This document shows positions 21,979 to 28,863 of a stretch of DNA of 28,863 nucleotides, piece after piece. Under the pieces are notes generated by a model. The model searched no databases. It was not told the DNA's origin and saw only the letters and a list, made by a program, of their open reading frames with translations. Within the stretch, counting starts at the first letter, position 1, and every line of letters begins with the position of its first letter. Source of the DNA: UBA9732 sp963615565 (GTDB lineage Bacteria; Spirochaetota; Spirochaetia; Sphaerochaetales; Sphaerochaetaceae); the NCBI GenBank assembly GCA_963615565.1, contig CAVEGR010000078.1:1-28863 (forward strand), read 5' to 3'. The translations under genes and the position numbers were made by a program.

Positions 21979-23028
21979 ATGAAAAGCAGAAATCATGAAG
22001 TGACAAAATTCCAGCCTCTTCTTAATGATGAAGGTTACATAGTTGAGGAAGGATGGGCTCGAAAACCTGTCTGGAAGTATGATAGAACCAAGGTTAAAGC
22101 TAGTGCATTTAAGAAAAAAGAATGGGACTATTATGCAATAAGTAACCAAAGTGAAGGCTGGACAGTATGCGGAACAATTAGTGACTTAGGATATGCAGCA
22201 CTACTTTCAGTTTCATATATTGACTTTAAGCGTGGCAAATTCTCACAAGCAGATGAAATGAAATTCTTCACATTGGGCCATTTAGGGTTGCCTGCATCCT
22301 CACAAATAGACAGCAGTTGCCAATATGTTGGCAAGAATATCAGGCTAACATTCATCAAACGCGGCACAAAAAGACACGTTATGATAGCTGCACCAAGCAT
22401 GAAACTTCCAGACGGACGTGTGGGCCTAGACCTCAATGCAGTGCTATTACAGCCAGATGAGATGGAAAGCATGAACATTGCCACAAGTTGGGCAGAAAAC
22501 CGCAAAGCATTTTACCTCAACGAGAAAGTCAACTGCATGCAAGCAGAGGGCACAATACGCCGAGGTGATGACATCCAAAACTTACAAAAGACAAAGGTCT
22601 TTGGGATCTTAGACTGGGGACGTGGACGCTGGACATATAAGAACACTTGGTATTGGGGCTCTGGAAGTGGCCTTGTTGACGGCCACAAATTTGGCTTTAA
22701 CATAGGTTATGGCTTCACAGATAGAACTCCGGCTAGTGAGAATGTAATATTTTATGATAACAAAATACACAAACTGGATGACATTACATTCAATATTCCA
22801 GAGGACAACTTTATGAAAAACTGGACCTTTACCAGCTCAGACGGACGCTTTGAGATGGACTTTAAGCCTGCTGTTGATAGATCTTCTAAAATAAATTTAG
22901 GAATAATTAAGACAGACCAACACCAAGTATTTGGATACTTTACAGGCAAAGTAGTGCTAGATGACAAAACTGTTGTCCAAGTCAAAGATTTTCCAGCTTT
23001 TGCTGAGAAAGTATTCAACCAATACTAA
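21979..23028 (+). CDS. DUF2804 domain protein
   Basis: 349 residues from ATG 21979 (MKSRNHEVTKFQPL), which has GGGAG 8 nt upstream; the longer frame to TTG 21964 would consume that site. The signature VFGILDWGRGRWTYKNTWYWGSGSG (about 211-235) matches the DUF2804 'DWGRGxWPYxxxWxWG' block. Many Trp, Gly and Asp residues suggest a beta-rich, lipocalin/hydrolase-like fold. No signal peptide or membrane segment. Function is unknown; the family is found in spirochaetes and some other bacteria. Monocistronic, between a terminator and a convergent gene. Confidence 0.85.
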   Translation: MKSRNHEVTKFQPLLNDEGYIVEEGWARKPVWKYDRTKVKASAFKKKEWDYYAISNQSEGWTVCGTISDLGYAALLSVSYIDFKRGKFSQADEMKFFTLGHLGLPASSQIDSSCQYVGKNIRLTFIKRGTKRHVMIAAPSMKLPDGRVGLDLNAVLLQPDEMESMNIATSWAENRKAFYLNEKVNCMQAEGTIRRGDDIQNLQKTKVFGILDWGRGRWTYKNTWYWGSGSGLVDGHKFGFNIGYGFTDRTPASENVIFYDNKIHKLDDITFNIPEDNFMKNWTFTSSDGRFEMDFKPAVDRSSKINLGIIKTDQHQVFGYFTGKVVLDDKTVVQVKDFPAFAEKVFNQY

Positions 23029-23063
23029 AGCTCTCAATACTAGCTCTCATTACTAGCTGTCAA
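23023..23063. repeat. Degenerate ~13-bp tandem repeat at two convergent gene ends
   Basis: TACTAAAGCTCTCAA (23023-23037), TACTAGCTCTCAT (23038-23050) and TACTAGCTGTCAA (23051-23063). The first unit contains the DUF2804 stop codon; the last contains the stop of the opposing zinc-ribbon gene. Confidence 0.7.
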
Positions 23064-23451
23064 AGCTAAGACCTCCTTCCCAATGGGATTTGACATAGTT
23101 ACAGTATCGTTTTAAACGAGTTCTAATTGTTTGAGTGCTCACCCCGTAGTTTTTAGCCATCTCGCAGATTGTGCCACCATTTGACCATTGAAGAGCCAGT
23201 TCTCGGATATCAATAGAATCGTCGCGCAAATGCCAGTTGTTTGCTCCGGTGCGTAAGGTAAAAGATCTTCCACAATTTTCACACACATAGCGTGGAATTT
23301 TCTTGTGTTGCTTTGTTTCGTAAAAGCCATGGCTTTTGTACCATCTGTATCCCTTGGGTAAATTGTGCTTATGATGCCATTTACATAAAGGATTTGGGCA
23401 TGCTCCATGCTCAAGCGGGTTTTTTGATTTTACTTTGATAACTTGTTCCAT
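23053..23451 (-). CDS. Zinc-ribbon plus helix-turn-helix protein, transposase-N-terminus-like
   Basis: 132 residues. The N-terminal half contains CPNPLC (Cys 18 and 23) with His residues in KWHHKH, then YVCENCGRSFTLRTG (Cys 55 and 58), a zinc ribbon like those opening IS1/IS1595-type transposases. The C-terminal half IRELALQWSNGGTICEMAKNYGVSTQTIRTRLKRY is a clear helix-turn-helix. ATG 23451 has AAAGGAG 9 nt upstream. There is no catalytic DDE domain after it, because the DUF2804 gene ends 24 bp away, and I see no terminal inverted repeats. Either a stand-alone DNA-binding regulator or the domesticated N-terminal part of a transposase. Confidence 0.7.
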   Translation of the reverse strand: MEQVIKVKSKNPLEHGACPNPLCKWHHKHNLPKGYRWYKSHGFYETKQHKKIPRYVCENCGRSFTLRTGANNWHLRDDSIDIRELALQWSNGGTICEMAKNYGVSTQTIRTRLKRYCNYVKSHWEGGLSFDS

Positions 23452-23532
23452 AGTAGTTTTCTCCTTTAAAAGTCCTCTACTATTAAGTACAAATAAAAAA
23501 TCAAAACCATTGTCTTTTAATTTCTAAAGAGG

Positions 23533-23562
23533 TTGAATAAAACAGTTACTCTATAGTATAAA
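23533..23562 (+). promoter_or_regulatory. Candidate promoter for the DEAD-box gene
   Basis: TTGAAT (23533-23538, 4 of 6), 18-bp spacer, TATAAA (23557-23562, 5 of 6). Predicted start is about 23569, at the second in-frame TTG (23570). An overlapping TATAGT (23552-23557) ends exactly 6 nt before TTG 23564 but has no good -35. Confidence 0.45.
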
Positions 23563-23563
23563 C

Positions 23564-25186
23564 TTGAACTTGGAAACTATAGAAATGCAGAATATACAAG
23601 AATTTATTGACTTAGGCCTCTCTGAAAAAAGTATTGAGGCAATTGAAAAAAAAGGTTTTGAACATCCAACAGAAATTCAAAAAAGATGTATCCCAATTTT
23701 ATTACAAGAAAAAAAAGATCTAATTGGACAAGCCCAAACAGGAACAGGAAAAACAGCAACATTTGCACTTCCAATTTTAGAAAAACTTGATACACCACCG
23801 GCCTGCAACAGCCAGGCCTGCAACAGCCAGGCCAGCAGAACCAAAGGTGACAAGACAAAGAAGTCAAAAGATGAACACATCACAAGAGCTCTAGTACTTG
23901 TTCCAACTAGAGAACTATGTATTCAAGTTTGTGATGAAATCAAAAGCCTTGGAGAGAATAGAAATATTAAAACTCTTGCAATCTACGGTGGCGCTTCATA
24001 CAACATTCAGTTTAAGGGACTCAAAGAAGGTGCTGATGTGATTGTAGGCACACCTGGAAGAATCCAGGATCACATTGAAAGAGAGACATTAAATCTCAAT
24101 GCTATAGAATTTTGTGTCCTTGATGAGGCCGATGAAATGCTCAACATGGGCTTTATAGAAGATATTGAGAATATCCTAGCTAAAATGCCTACAGACAAGC
24201 AAATGCTATGTTTTTCTGCCACAATGCCAGAGCCAATTAAGAAGCTTGCAGAGACCTTCATGAATGACTATGAAGTAGTCAAAGTCCAAACAGAAGACAT
24301 GACAAGCACACTCACACGCCAAGTCTACTATGAGCTTTATGAAGAAGACAAATTTGAAGCACTGTGCCGTACAATAGACATGGCACCTGATTTTTATGGC
24401 CTTGTGTTTTGCAAAACCAAAATTCAATGCGACGAAATTGGCTCAAAACTCATATCAGCGGGCTACAACGCAGAAGTACTCCACGGAGATCTCAGCCAAG
24501 TACAACGCGAACTAATCATTCATAAAATGCGTGAACACAGAATTAGCATACTTGTAGCCACAGACGTAGCTGCACGCGGTCTAGACATCCCAGACATGAC
24601 ACATGTGGTCAACTACAGCCTCCCAGACGAGCCGGAAAGCTACATCCACAGAGTTGGCCGCACTGGCAGAGCCGGAAAAGAGGGCCTAGCAGTTACATTC
24701 GTCACACCACGCGAATTCAGAAAACTAGCTTTCATCAAACGCATTGCCAAGGCCGATATTATTAAAGTCCGCATTCCAACCATAGATGAGCTTATGGCAC
24801 AAAAACGAAAGATGCTACAGACAGATCTCTTTGATAATATTAACAAGGCTGAAAATGGATTATATGAAGATTCTCTCTATTCAATGGCAAAAAAACTCTG
24901 CTCAGAGCATCATCCAACAAATGTAATAACAGCACTTCTTGCTGAGCGTTATGGAACTTCTTTAGATAAAAGTAAATACCATGAGATACAAGACTTGTAT
25001 GACAGAGAGAAACCCAGAGAGAGAACAAGAACTAGACAAGGTTCAAGAGATAGACGCAGGGTAAGAGATAGATTTACTACCGAGTCAAGGCGTGAGACAA
25101 GACGTGAAACAAAAAAAAAGGCAAAGCAAACACTAGCAGATTCAAGACTTCTCTTGAAGGTAAAAGGAACAGGTAGTATTCTATAG
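23564..25186 (+). CDS. deaD: DEAD-box ATP-dependent RNA helicase (CsdA/DeaD/CshA type)
   Basis: 540 residues from TTG 23564; TTG 23570 or ATG 23585 (weak GGA 10 nt upstream) are possible and all leave the core intact. All helicase motifs are present: Q motif HPTEIQKRCIP, I AQTGTGKTATF, Ia PTRELCIQV, Ib GTPGRI, II DEADEML, III SAT, IV VFCKTK, V ATDVAARGLDIP, VI HRVGRTGRAG. Between motifs I and Ia, where relatives have a few residues, there is a roughly 30-residue hydrophilic insert beginning with ACNSQACNSQAS, from a 15-bp DNA repeat. The tail (about 475-540) is Arg/Glu/Lys-rich (RERTRTRQGSRDRRRVRDR), typical RNA-binding extension. Role: RNA remodelling in ribosome assembly and decay, often cold-induced. 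Confidence 0.95.
   Translation: MNLETIEMQNIQEFIDLGLSEKSIEAIEKKGFEHPTEIQKRCIPILLQEKKDLIGQAQTGTGKTATFALPILEKLDTPPACNSQACNSQASRTKGDKTKKSKDEHITRALVLVPTRELCIQVCDEIKSLGENRNIKTLAIYGGASYNIQFKGLKEGADVIVGTPGRIQDHIERETLNLNAIEFCVLDEADEMLNMGFIEDIENILAKMPTDKQMLCFSATMPEPIKKLAETFMNDYEVVKVQTEDMTSTLTRQVYYELYEEDKFEALCRTIDMAPDFYGLVFCKTKIQCDEIGSKLISAGYNAEVLHGDLSQVQRELIIHKMREHRISILVATDVAARGLDIPDMTHVVNYSLPDEPESYIHRVGRTGRAGKEGLAVTFVTPREFRKLAFIKRIAKADIIKVRIPTIDELMAQKRKMLQTDLFDNINKAENGLYEDSLYSMAKKLCSEHHPTNVITALLAERYGTSLDKSKYHEIQDLYDREKPRERTRTRQGSRDRRRVRDRFTTESRRETRRETKKKAKQTLADSRLLLKVKGTGSIL
23801..23830 (+). repeat. Coding tandem repeat, 2 x 15 bp, in the helicase insert
   Basis: GCCTGCAACAGCCAG occurs twice exactly (23801-23815, 23816-23830), followed by a partial GCCAGC. 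It encodes ACNSQ repeats between helicase motifs I and Ia, is frame-preserving, and is more GC-rich than its surroundings. Confidence 0.92.
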
Positions 25187-25188
25187 AT

Positions 25189-25593
25189 ATGGAAACTTTG
25201 TTTACAAAAATTGGAAAGGGAGAAATCCCAAGTGTTAAGCTTTACGAAGACAACATTTGTTTCGTAATTATGGATATTAATCCTGTTGTCAAAGGCCATG
25301 CTCTTGTAATAAGCCGTGAGCCTTATCCAAACATGGCAAGCTGTCCAGATGACGTTTTAGCTCATCTTATTCAGGTTGCAAAGAAGGTGGATATTAAGCA
25401 AAGAGATGTCCTAAAATGCGATGGATCTAACATTTTTATTAACAATGATCCCGCTTCAGGGCAGGAAGTGCCTCATATTCATGTTCATGTAGTGCCACGT
25501 TATGTCAACGACGGAAGAAAGTATTTTGCACTTCATGACAAATATGAAGACGGCGAGATTCAAAGCCTTGGCGCAAAACTTAGGCTAAATTAA
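25189..25593 (+). CDS. HIT-family hydrolase (histidine triad protein)
   Basis: 134 residues. HIT proteins hydrolyse nucleoside phosphoramidates or dinucleoside polyphosphates. The N-terminus LFTKIGKGEIPSVKLYEDN is standard for Hint-like members. VKGHALVISREPY and the histidine triad PHIHVHVVPRYV (H-hyd-H-hyd-H) are clear. ATG 25189 lies 2 nt after the helicase stop with no good ribosome-binding site, so translation is probably coupled. It ends 4 nt from the convergent TrpR/YerC-like gene. Confidence 0.93.
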   Translation: METLFTKIGKGEIPSVKLYEDNICFVIMDINPVVKGHALVISREPYPNMASCPDDVLAHLIQVAKKVDIKQRDVLKCDGSNIFINNDPASGQEVPHIHVHVVPRYVNDGRKYFALHDKYEDGEIQSLGAKLRLN

Positions 25594-25597
25594 AGCC

Positions 25598-25885
25598 TCA
25601 AATGTGATACTGGTCATCATACATATCGCTGAGGATTGACTTGAAAACAGACTCTGAATCTTTGAGTATTTTTGAGCCTCTTGTAATTTTACAGAGGCTC
25701 ACTTCCATTTCTTGAGCAATACGTCTTTGAGGCTTTCCTCTATAGAGCTCCTTCATGATATACCAGCGTTTAGCAATATCGGTTATTTCATTAGAGGAAA
25801 AGAGTTCTTCAAAAAGCTTCCTCATGCTTTGTTTGTCCGTAGTACGAGCAAAAATATCTATCAATTCTTGAAGATTTTCATCCAT
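25598..25885 (-). CDS. TrpR/YerC-YecD-like helix-turn-helix regulator
   Basis: 95 residues from ATG 25885 (MDENLQELIDIFA), chosen because GGAGG (25894-25898) lies 8 nt upstream; the longer GTG 25900 start would swallow it. The sequence LFSSNEITDIAKRWYIMKELYRGKPQRRIAQEMEVSLCKITRGSKILKD is typical of the TrpR superfamily ('LLTPxEhxxhxxRhxIhxxLhxG.SQRxIAxxLGhShATITRGSxxL'), closer to YerC/YecD than to classical TrpR. No trp genes are present in the window. Follows cls by 20 bp, so it is probably in its operon. Ligand and targets unknown. Confidence 0.82.
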   Translation of the reverse strand: MDENLQELIDIFARTTDKQSMRKLFEELFSSNEITDIAKRWYIMKELYRGKPQRRIAQEMEVSLCKITRGSKILKDSESVFKSILSDMYDDQYHI

Positions 25886-25905
25886 AAAAAAGGCCTCCAC
25901 TTATA

Positions 25906-27474
25906 TTATAACAAAGGTGCAATAAGTTTAGAAACTTGTCCTGTTAGTTTCATAAGCCAAGAACGCTCTCTTATTGAAGAAAGCGAAACTTCTTCACATA
26001 GTTCAAAGGTCTTAAGGAAATCGGTCTTAACGGAAGAGACCATGCTACCACCATAAAACACGGAGCCGCTTTCAAAGTGCAAGAAGAATGACCTGAAGTC
26101 CATGTTGGTGGTGCCAACTATTGCAAGTTGGTCGTCGCTTACAAACATCTTGGAGTGGATGAAGCCAGGAAAATACTCAAAAATACGGACTCCGTTTGAA
26201 AGTAGTTGGGCGTAATTTGCTTTTGTCAGGGCATTGACAATTTTCTTGTCTGGAATGGCTGGGGTGATGATGCACACGTCTACTCCGCATTGAGCTGCAA
26301 GTATTAAGGCATTAATCATTGCACTGTCTAGAATTAGATATGGAGTACTAATCCAAACATATTTTTTTGCTGTATTGAGCACATGAATATAAGCGTTTTC
26401 TGCAACGTTAAAGTCATCAAGGGGACTGTCTCCAAAACTTTGGATAATACCATCATTTTGCTTTTTTTCGGTTGGGTAATACATGGAGAAATCTTCAATG
26501 AAATACTTTTTGGGTGCAGCAAACAGCCAAAGTTGCAAGAACATGAAGGTGTAGCTCCAAACTCCACTTCCTCTTAGAATGAATGCATTATCTTTCCAGT
26601 GTCCAAACCTAATCTTTTTATTTATGTACTCATCTGCAATGTTTATGCCTCCGCTGATTGCAGTGTTACCATCAATAATGCAAACTTTTCTATGGTCTCT
26701 ATAATTTAATCTTGGGTTCAATCGTGGCCTGACAGGGTTAAATGCTACTGCTTTTATGCCATATTCACGCAATTGACGGTAGTATTTGTATGGAAGTGTT
26801 CCAATACTTCCCATGTCATCATACATAAGTCTTACATCAAGACCTTGTGAGACTTTTTCTTTAAGAATTTCTAAAACGCTATCCCAAAATTCGCCTTTTT
26901 CGTAAATAAAATACTCAAGAAAAATGAATTTTTGGGCTTTTTTGAGCTCTTTTAGCATAATGTCATAGCAGTAGTCTCCAAGAGCATAGTATGACACTTC
27001 TGTTGAAAAATATGGAACACTGCCAGTTAATCTTGTCAAATAATGCTGAAGCCTAATATCCTCAGGAGATACACCTTCCATTTTTGGACTTTCCTCTGGA
27101 GGCTCCGATTTTGGAGCATCCGTTGGAACAAGACTAAACTCGCCAATAGTGTGTTCACGCATAAGCTCTTGGTAGTTTTTAATCCTTCTTGTTTCCCATT
27201 TGCCTTTCTTTTTGTTTCCAAAAATAAGATACATAAAGCAACCAAAAATAGGAAAAACAGAGATTAGAAGAATCCAAGAAAGTTTATACTCTGGAGCATC
27301 ATTTCTAGTAAAAATGGCAAAAGAAACTACAAGACCCAATATAAAGTTAAAAAGGGATAGTCCAAAGGAACTTTCTGCATACCTTAAAGTTACAAAAATA
27401 GTAATGACTTGTATTAAGAAAAAGAGGATGGTCCATGCTAATCTACTTGTAATAAATTTTAATAGTTTACGCAT
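25906..27474 (-). CDS. cls: Cardiolipin synthase (phospholipase D superfamily)
   Basis: 522 residues. Condenses two phosphatidylglycerols, or uses a related acceptor, to give cardiolipin at the inner membrane. Two or more N-terminal membrane segments lie at about 10-85 (ILFFLIQVITIFVTL, LFNFILGLVVSFAIF, WILLISVFPIFGCFMYLIFG), followed by a basic linker. Two HKD motifs: HRKVCIIDGNTAISGGINIAD (His about 261) and HSKMFVSDDQLAIVGTTNMDFRSF (His about 440). The proline/glutamate-rich linker SEPPEESPKMEG is somewhat unusual. ATG 27474 has no Shine-Dalgarno sequence; upstream AATAAGATG occurs twice, the first followed directly by TAA. Lies 15 bp after the acidic TPR gene. Confidence 0.93.
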   Translation of the reverse strand: MRKLLKFITSRLAWTILFFLIQVITIFVTLRYAESSFGLSLFNFILGLVVSFAIFTRNDAPEYKLSWILLISVFPIFGCFMYLIFGNKKKGKWETRRIKNYQELMREHTIGEFSLVPTDAPKSEPPEESPKMEGVSPEDIRLQHYLTRLTGSVPYFSTEVSYYALGDYCYDIMLKELKKAQKFIFLEYFIYEKGEFWDSVLEILKEKVSQGLDVRLMYDDMGSIGTLPYKYYRQLREYGIKAVAFNPVRPRLNPRLNYRDHRKVCIIDGNTAISGGINIADEYINKKIRFGHWKDNAFILRGSGVWSYTFMFLQLWLFAAPKKYFIEDFSMYYPTEKKQNDGIIQSFGDSPLDDFNVAENAYIHVLNTAKKYVWISTPYLILDSAMINALILAAQCGVDVCIITPAIPDKKIVNALTKANYAQLLSNGVRIFEYFPGFIHSKMFVSDDQLAIVGTTNMDFRSFFLHFESGSVFYGGSMVSSVKTDFLKTFELCEEVSLSSIRERSWLMKLTGQVSKLIAPLL

Positions 27475-27489
27475 CTTATTTGTTACATC

Positions 27490-28716
27490 TTATTCGTCTT
27501 TATCTTCTTCATCATCCTCATTAAGGTCTGTATTAGGCTCACGGTCGTCATCTGTTACATCTGTATTGAGATCTGTATCAGACAAATCATCATCTTCTTC
27601 CCAATCCTCATCTGAGAGCTCTTGTAGGTCATCTTCATCTGTATTCAAGTCAGCCAAATCATCTTCTGTGATATCTGTATTGGGCTCGCGGTCATCATCT
27701 TCTTCAAGGCAAATCTTTTCTGCTTCTTCCTTTTCATCATCTTTTTCAACAGATTGCACTTTATCCTCACAATGTTCTAGATTTACAGCCTCATCTGCAA
27801 GTTCAAAGCCGGGAAACGGTCTCCCCAAGGCAACAGCAGCTACATTGGCTTCCATAGCAGCAGCAAAAGATGTGCTTGTGTCTTCATTTTCAAGTCCTTC
27901 TAGAAGTCTTTCAGCATATTCTTTAGAAATTGTACAAGTATTTGTAAAGCGTTTGGAAAGAGACCATCCAACTCTATCAATGGCCTCAGAGAGCTTCTTC
28001 TGGTGAATTTTTACCTGTGCACCATGAATATAGGCCTCCGGAAACTTTGCATTGCGCTCATCAATAAGTTCATCATAAACCTCAGAAGCCTTATTCCAGT
28101 CCCCTGTAAGAATGTAATAAAGACCTCTATTATCCAAAAGACCGTTTGATTCACCACCCATTTTTCTAGACTCAGTAATGAGTTTTTTTGCTTCTTTTAA
28201 ATCGCCTTTTTCAAGAAGATAAGTCTCAAGATTAATTTGAAGATTGCCATCCACATATCCGCTTCCTCTAAGATCTTGAAGCATATCAATTGCTTTGTTC
28301 AACTGCCCTTTTTTCCAATAACCCATTGATAGAGCAATGATTGCCTGTCCACGCCAGTGTGCATCCTTACAATTTGGAATGAAATTCTCAAGAGTTGTAA
28401 CACCATAGTCAACATCATCTTGTTGAATAAAAGCAGTTGAAATAAGAACTGTTCTTTCTTCATCAACATGAGCAGCTAAAGCTTTTTTCATCATTTTCCA
28501 AACTTCAGGATTATTTTCCTTCTTAAGTTTTACAGCTGCTTTGTAAAAAATAATGTAGCCACGTCTGATAAAAAGAAAAATACAAACTAAAAGAACAGAA
28601 ATAATAGCTTTAAAATACCAAGCAATAGGTAAAAGCCAAGCACATCCAATAAGTAAGAAGAAAAGAAGAGCAATTAAAGCACCCTTATTTAACTTAGTCT
28701 TTGTTACATTTGGCAT
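27490..28716 (-). CDS. Membrane-anchored TPR-like protein with acidic repeat tail
   Basis: 408 residues. Two closely spaced hydrophobic segments at about 13-50 (ALIALLFFLLIGCAWLLPIAW, AIISVLLVCIFLFI) anchor it. Residues about 65-270 are helical, with TPR-like pairs such as WRGQAIIALSMGYWKKGQLNKAIDML, INLETYLLEKGDLKEAKKLI and LLDNRGLYYILTGDWNKASEVYDEL. From about 325 to the end it is extremely acidic (Asp/Glu), with DDDREPNTD appearing twice. ATG 28716 has GGAGG 8 nt upstream. It heads the operon with cls and the TrpR/YerC-like gene. Function unknown; the architecture suggests a scaffold at the inner membrane. Confidence 0.82.
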   Translation of the reverse strand: MPNVTKTKLNKGALIALLFFLLIGCAWLLPIAWYFKAIISVLLVCIFLFIRRGYIIFYKAAVKLKKENNPEVWKMMKKALAAHVDEERTVLISTAFIQQDDVDYGVTTLENFIPNCKDAHWRGQAIIALSMGYWKKGQLNKAIDMLQDLRGSGYVDGNLQINLETYLLEKGDLKEAKKLITESRKMGGESNGLLDNRGLYYILTGDWNKASEVYDELIDERNAKFPEAYIHGAQVKIHQKKLSEAIDRVGWSLSKRFTNTCTISKEYAERLLEGLENEDTSTSFAAAMEANVAAVALGRPFPGFELADEAVNLEHCEDKVQSVEKDDEKEEAEKICLEEDDDREPNTDITEDDLADLNTDEDDLQELSDEDWEEDDDLSDTDLNTDVTDDDREPNTDLNEDDEEDKDE

Positions 28717-28743
28717 AATTTTGACCTCCTATTACACCAGAAC

Positions 28744-28798
28744 TTTGCATGTTTTGCGAATCTTGCAAGCTTTGCAAATCTTGTAAGTTTTGCGAACT
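28744..28798. repeat. Degenerate 18-bp tandem repeat upstream of the acidic TPR gene
   Basis: TTTGCGAATCTTGCAAGC (28753-28770), TTTGCAAATCTTGTAAGT (28771-28788) and TTTGCGAACT (28789-28798), preceded by a half unit TTTGCATGT (28744-28752). It lies 28-82 bp upstream of ATG 28716 in the probable promoter/leader region. Each unit is itself two related half units. I could not fix a promoter in 28717-28863. Confidence 0.8.
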
Positions 28799-28863
28799 CT
28801 CTGCTAGCGAAAACTCGCAACCACAGTACTTTTGTCTATACAAGCGAAGCATGTTGGACATTT

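Noticed and set aside
23053..23451. Complete insertion sequence
   Set aside because: No catalytic domain, terminal inverted repeats or target duplication could be seen around the gene.
27200..28006. Serine-rich open frame on the plus strand
   Set aside because: It is the antisense of the acidic tail of the TPR protein and the cls start; Asp/Glu codons read as Ser on the other strand.

Overview
The window is a compact, AT-rich stretch (roughly 37% GC by eye) of a diderm bacterial chromosome, most likely a host-associated Treponema or a close spirochaete relative. Pointers are a DUF2804 protein, an archaeal-type CMP kinase next to yicC, miaA and rpoZ, a FadL/UPF0164-like outer membrane protein, a TIGR03905-type TSCPD protein, and several TPR or single-pass proteins of spirochaete flavour. 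I see no prophage, complete insertion sequence, CRISPR array or rRNA, so most of this is core genome in short operons on both strands.

Layout. 1-3782 (+): the end of a probable folC, an RqcH/NFACT ribosome-rescue factor, a shortened Memo-like protein and a single-pass membrane protein. 3734-4883 (-): rpoZ-miaA, overlapping each other. 5092-6748 (-): yicC-cmk, preceded by a 54-residue zinc-ribbon gene with its own promoter and terminator. 6864-8138 (-): a TSCPD protein and an outer-membrane beta-barrel protein, divergent from dinB (8217-9416, +). 9394-12128 (-): serS-pncB. 12425-13606 (-): a secreted transglutaminase-like protein, divergent from a glycosyltransferase-like gene (13746-14648, +). 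14672-15469 (-): a PD-(D/E)XK-like nuclease. 15646-16398 (-): a nucleoside phosphorylase. 16552-19931 (+): a TPR protein, tsaE, tsaB and trxB. 20046-20118 (-): tRNA-Pro(CGG). 20296-21864 (+): a membrane-anchored parvulin-like foldase. 21979-23028 (+): DUF2804. 23053-23451 (-): a zinc-ribbon/HTH protein. 23564-25593 (+): a DEAD-box helicase and a HIT protein. 25598-28716 (-): an acidic-tailed TPR membrane protein, cardiolipin synthase and a TrpR/YerC-like regulator.

Functionally the window is rich in translation and tRNA quality functions: RqcH, SerRS, MiaA, TsaE/TsaB (t6A37), tRNA-Pro, the DEAD-box helicase and the YicC RNase. Envelope functions include the beta-barrel protein, the foldase, the secreted transglutaminase-like protein and cardiolipin synthase.

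Two patterns cut across genes and are the main discoveries offered. First, several genes without a convincing Shine-Dalgarno sequence have a -10-like hexamer ending 6-7 nt before the start codon (TSCPD, dinB, the glycosyltransferase-like gene, the TPR gene at 16552, possibly the DEAD-box gene), which is the layout of leaderless mRNAs. Second, short tandem arrays are unusually frequent. Those between genes have units of 11-18 bp, mostly not multiples of 3, and sit at ribosome-binding or promoter regions. Two clear arrays inside genes have 15-bp, frame-preserving units. This suggests slipped-strand variation of expression and protein length. A third unexplained element is a palindrome with a perfect 19-bp stem, plus a partial copy of its core, ending 5 bp from the 3' end of tRNA-Pro.
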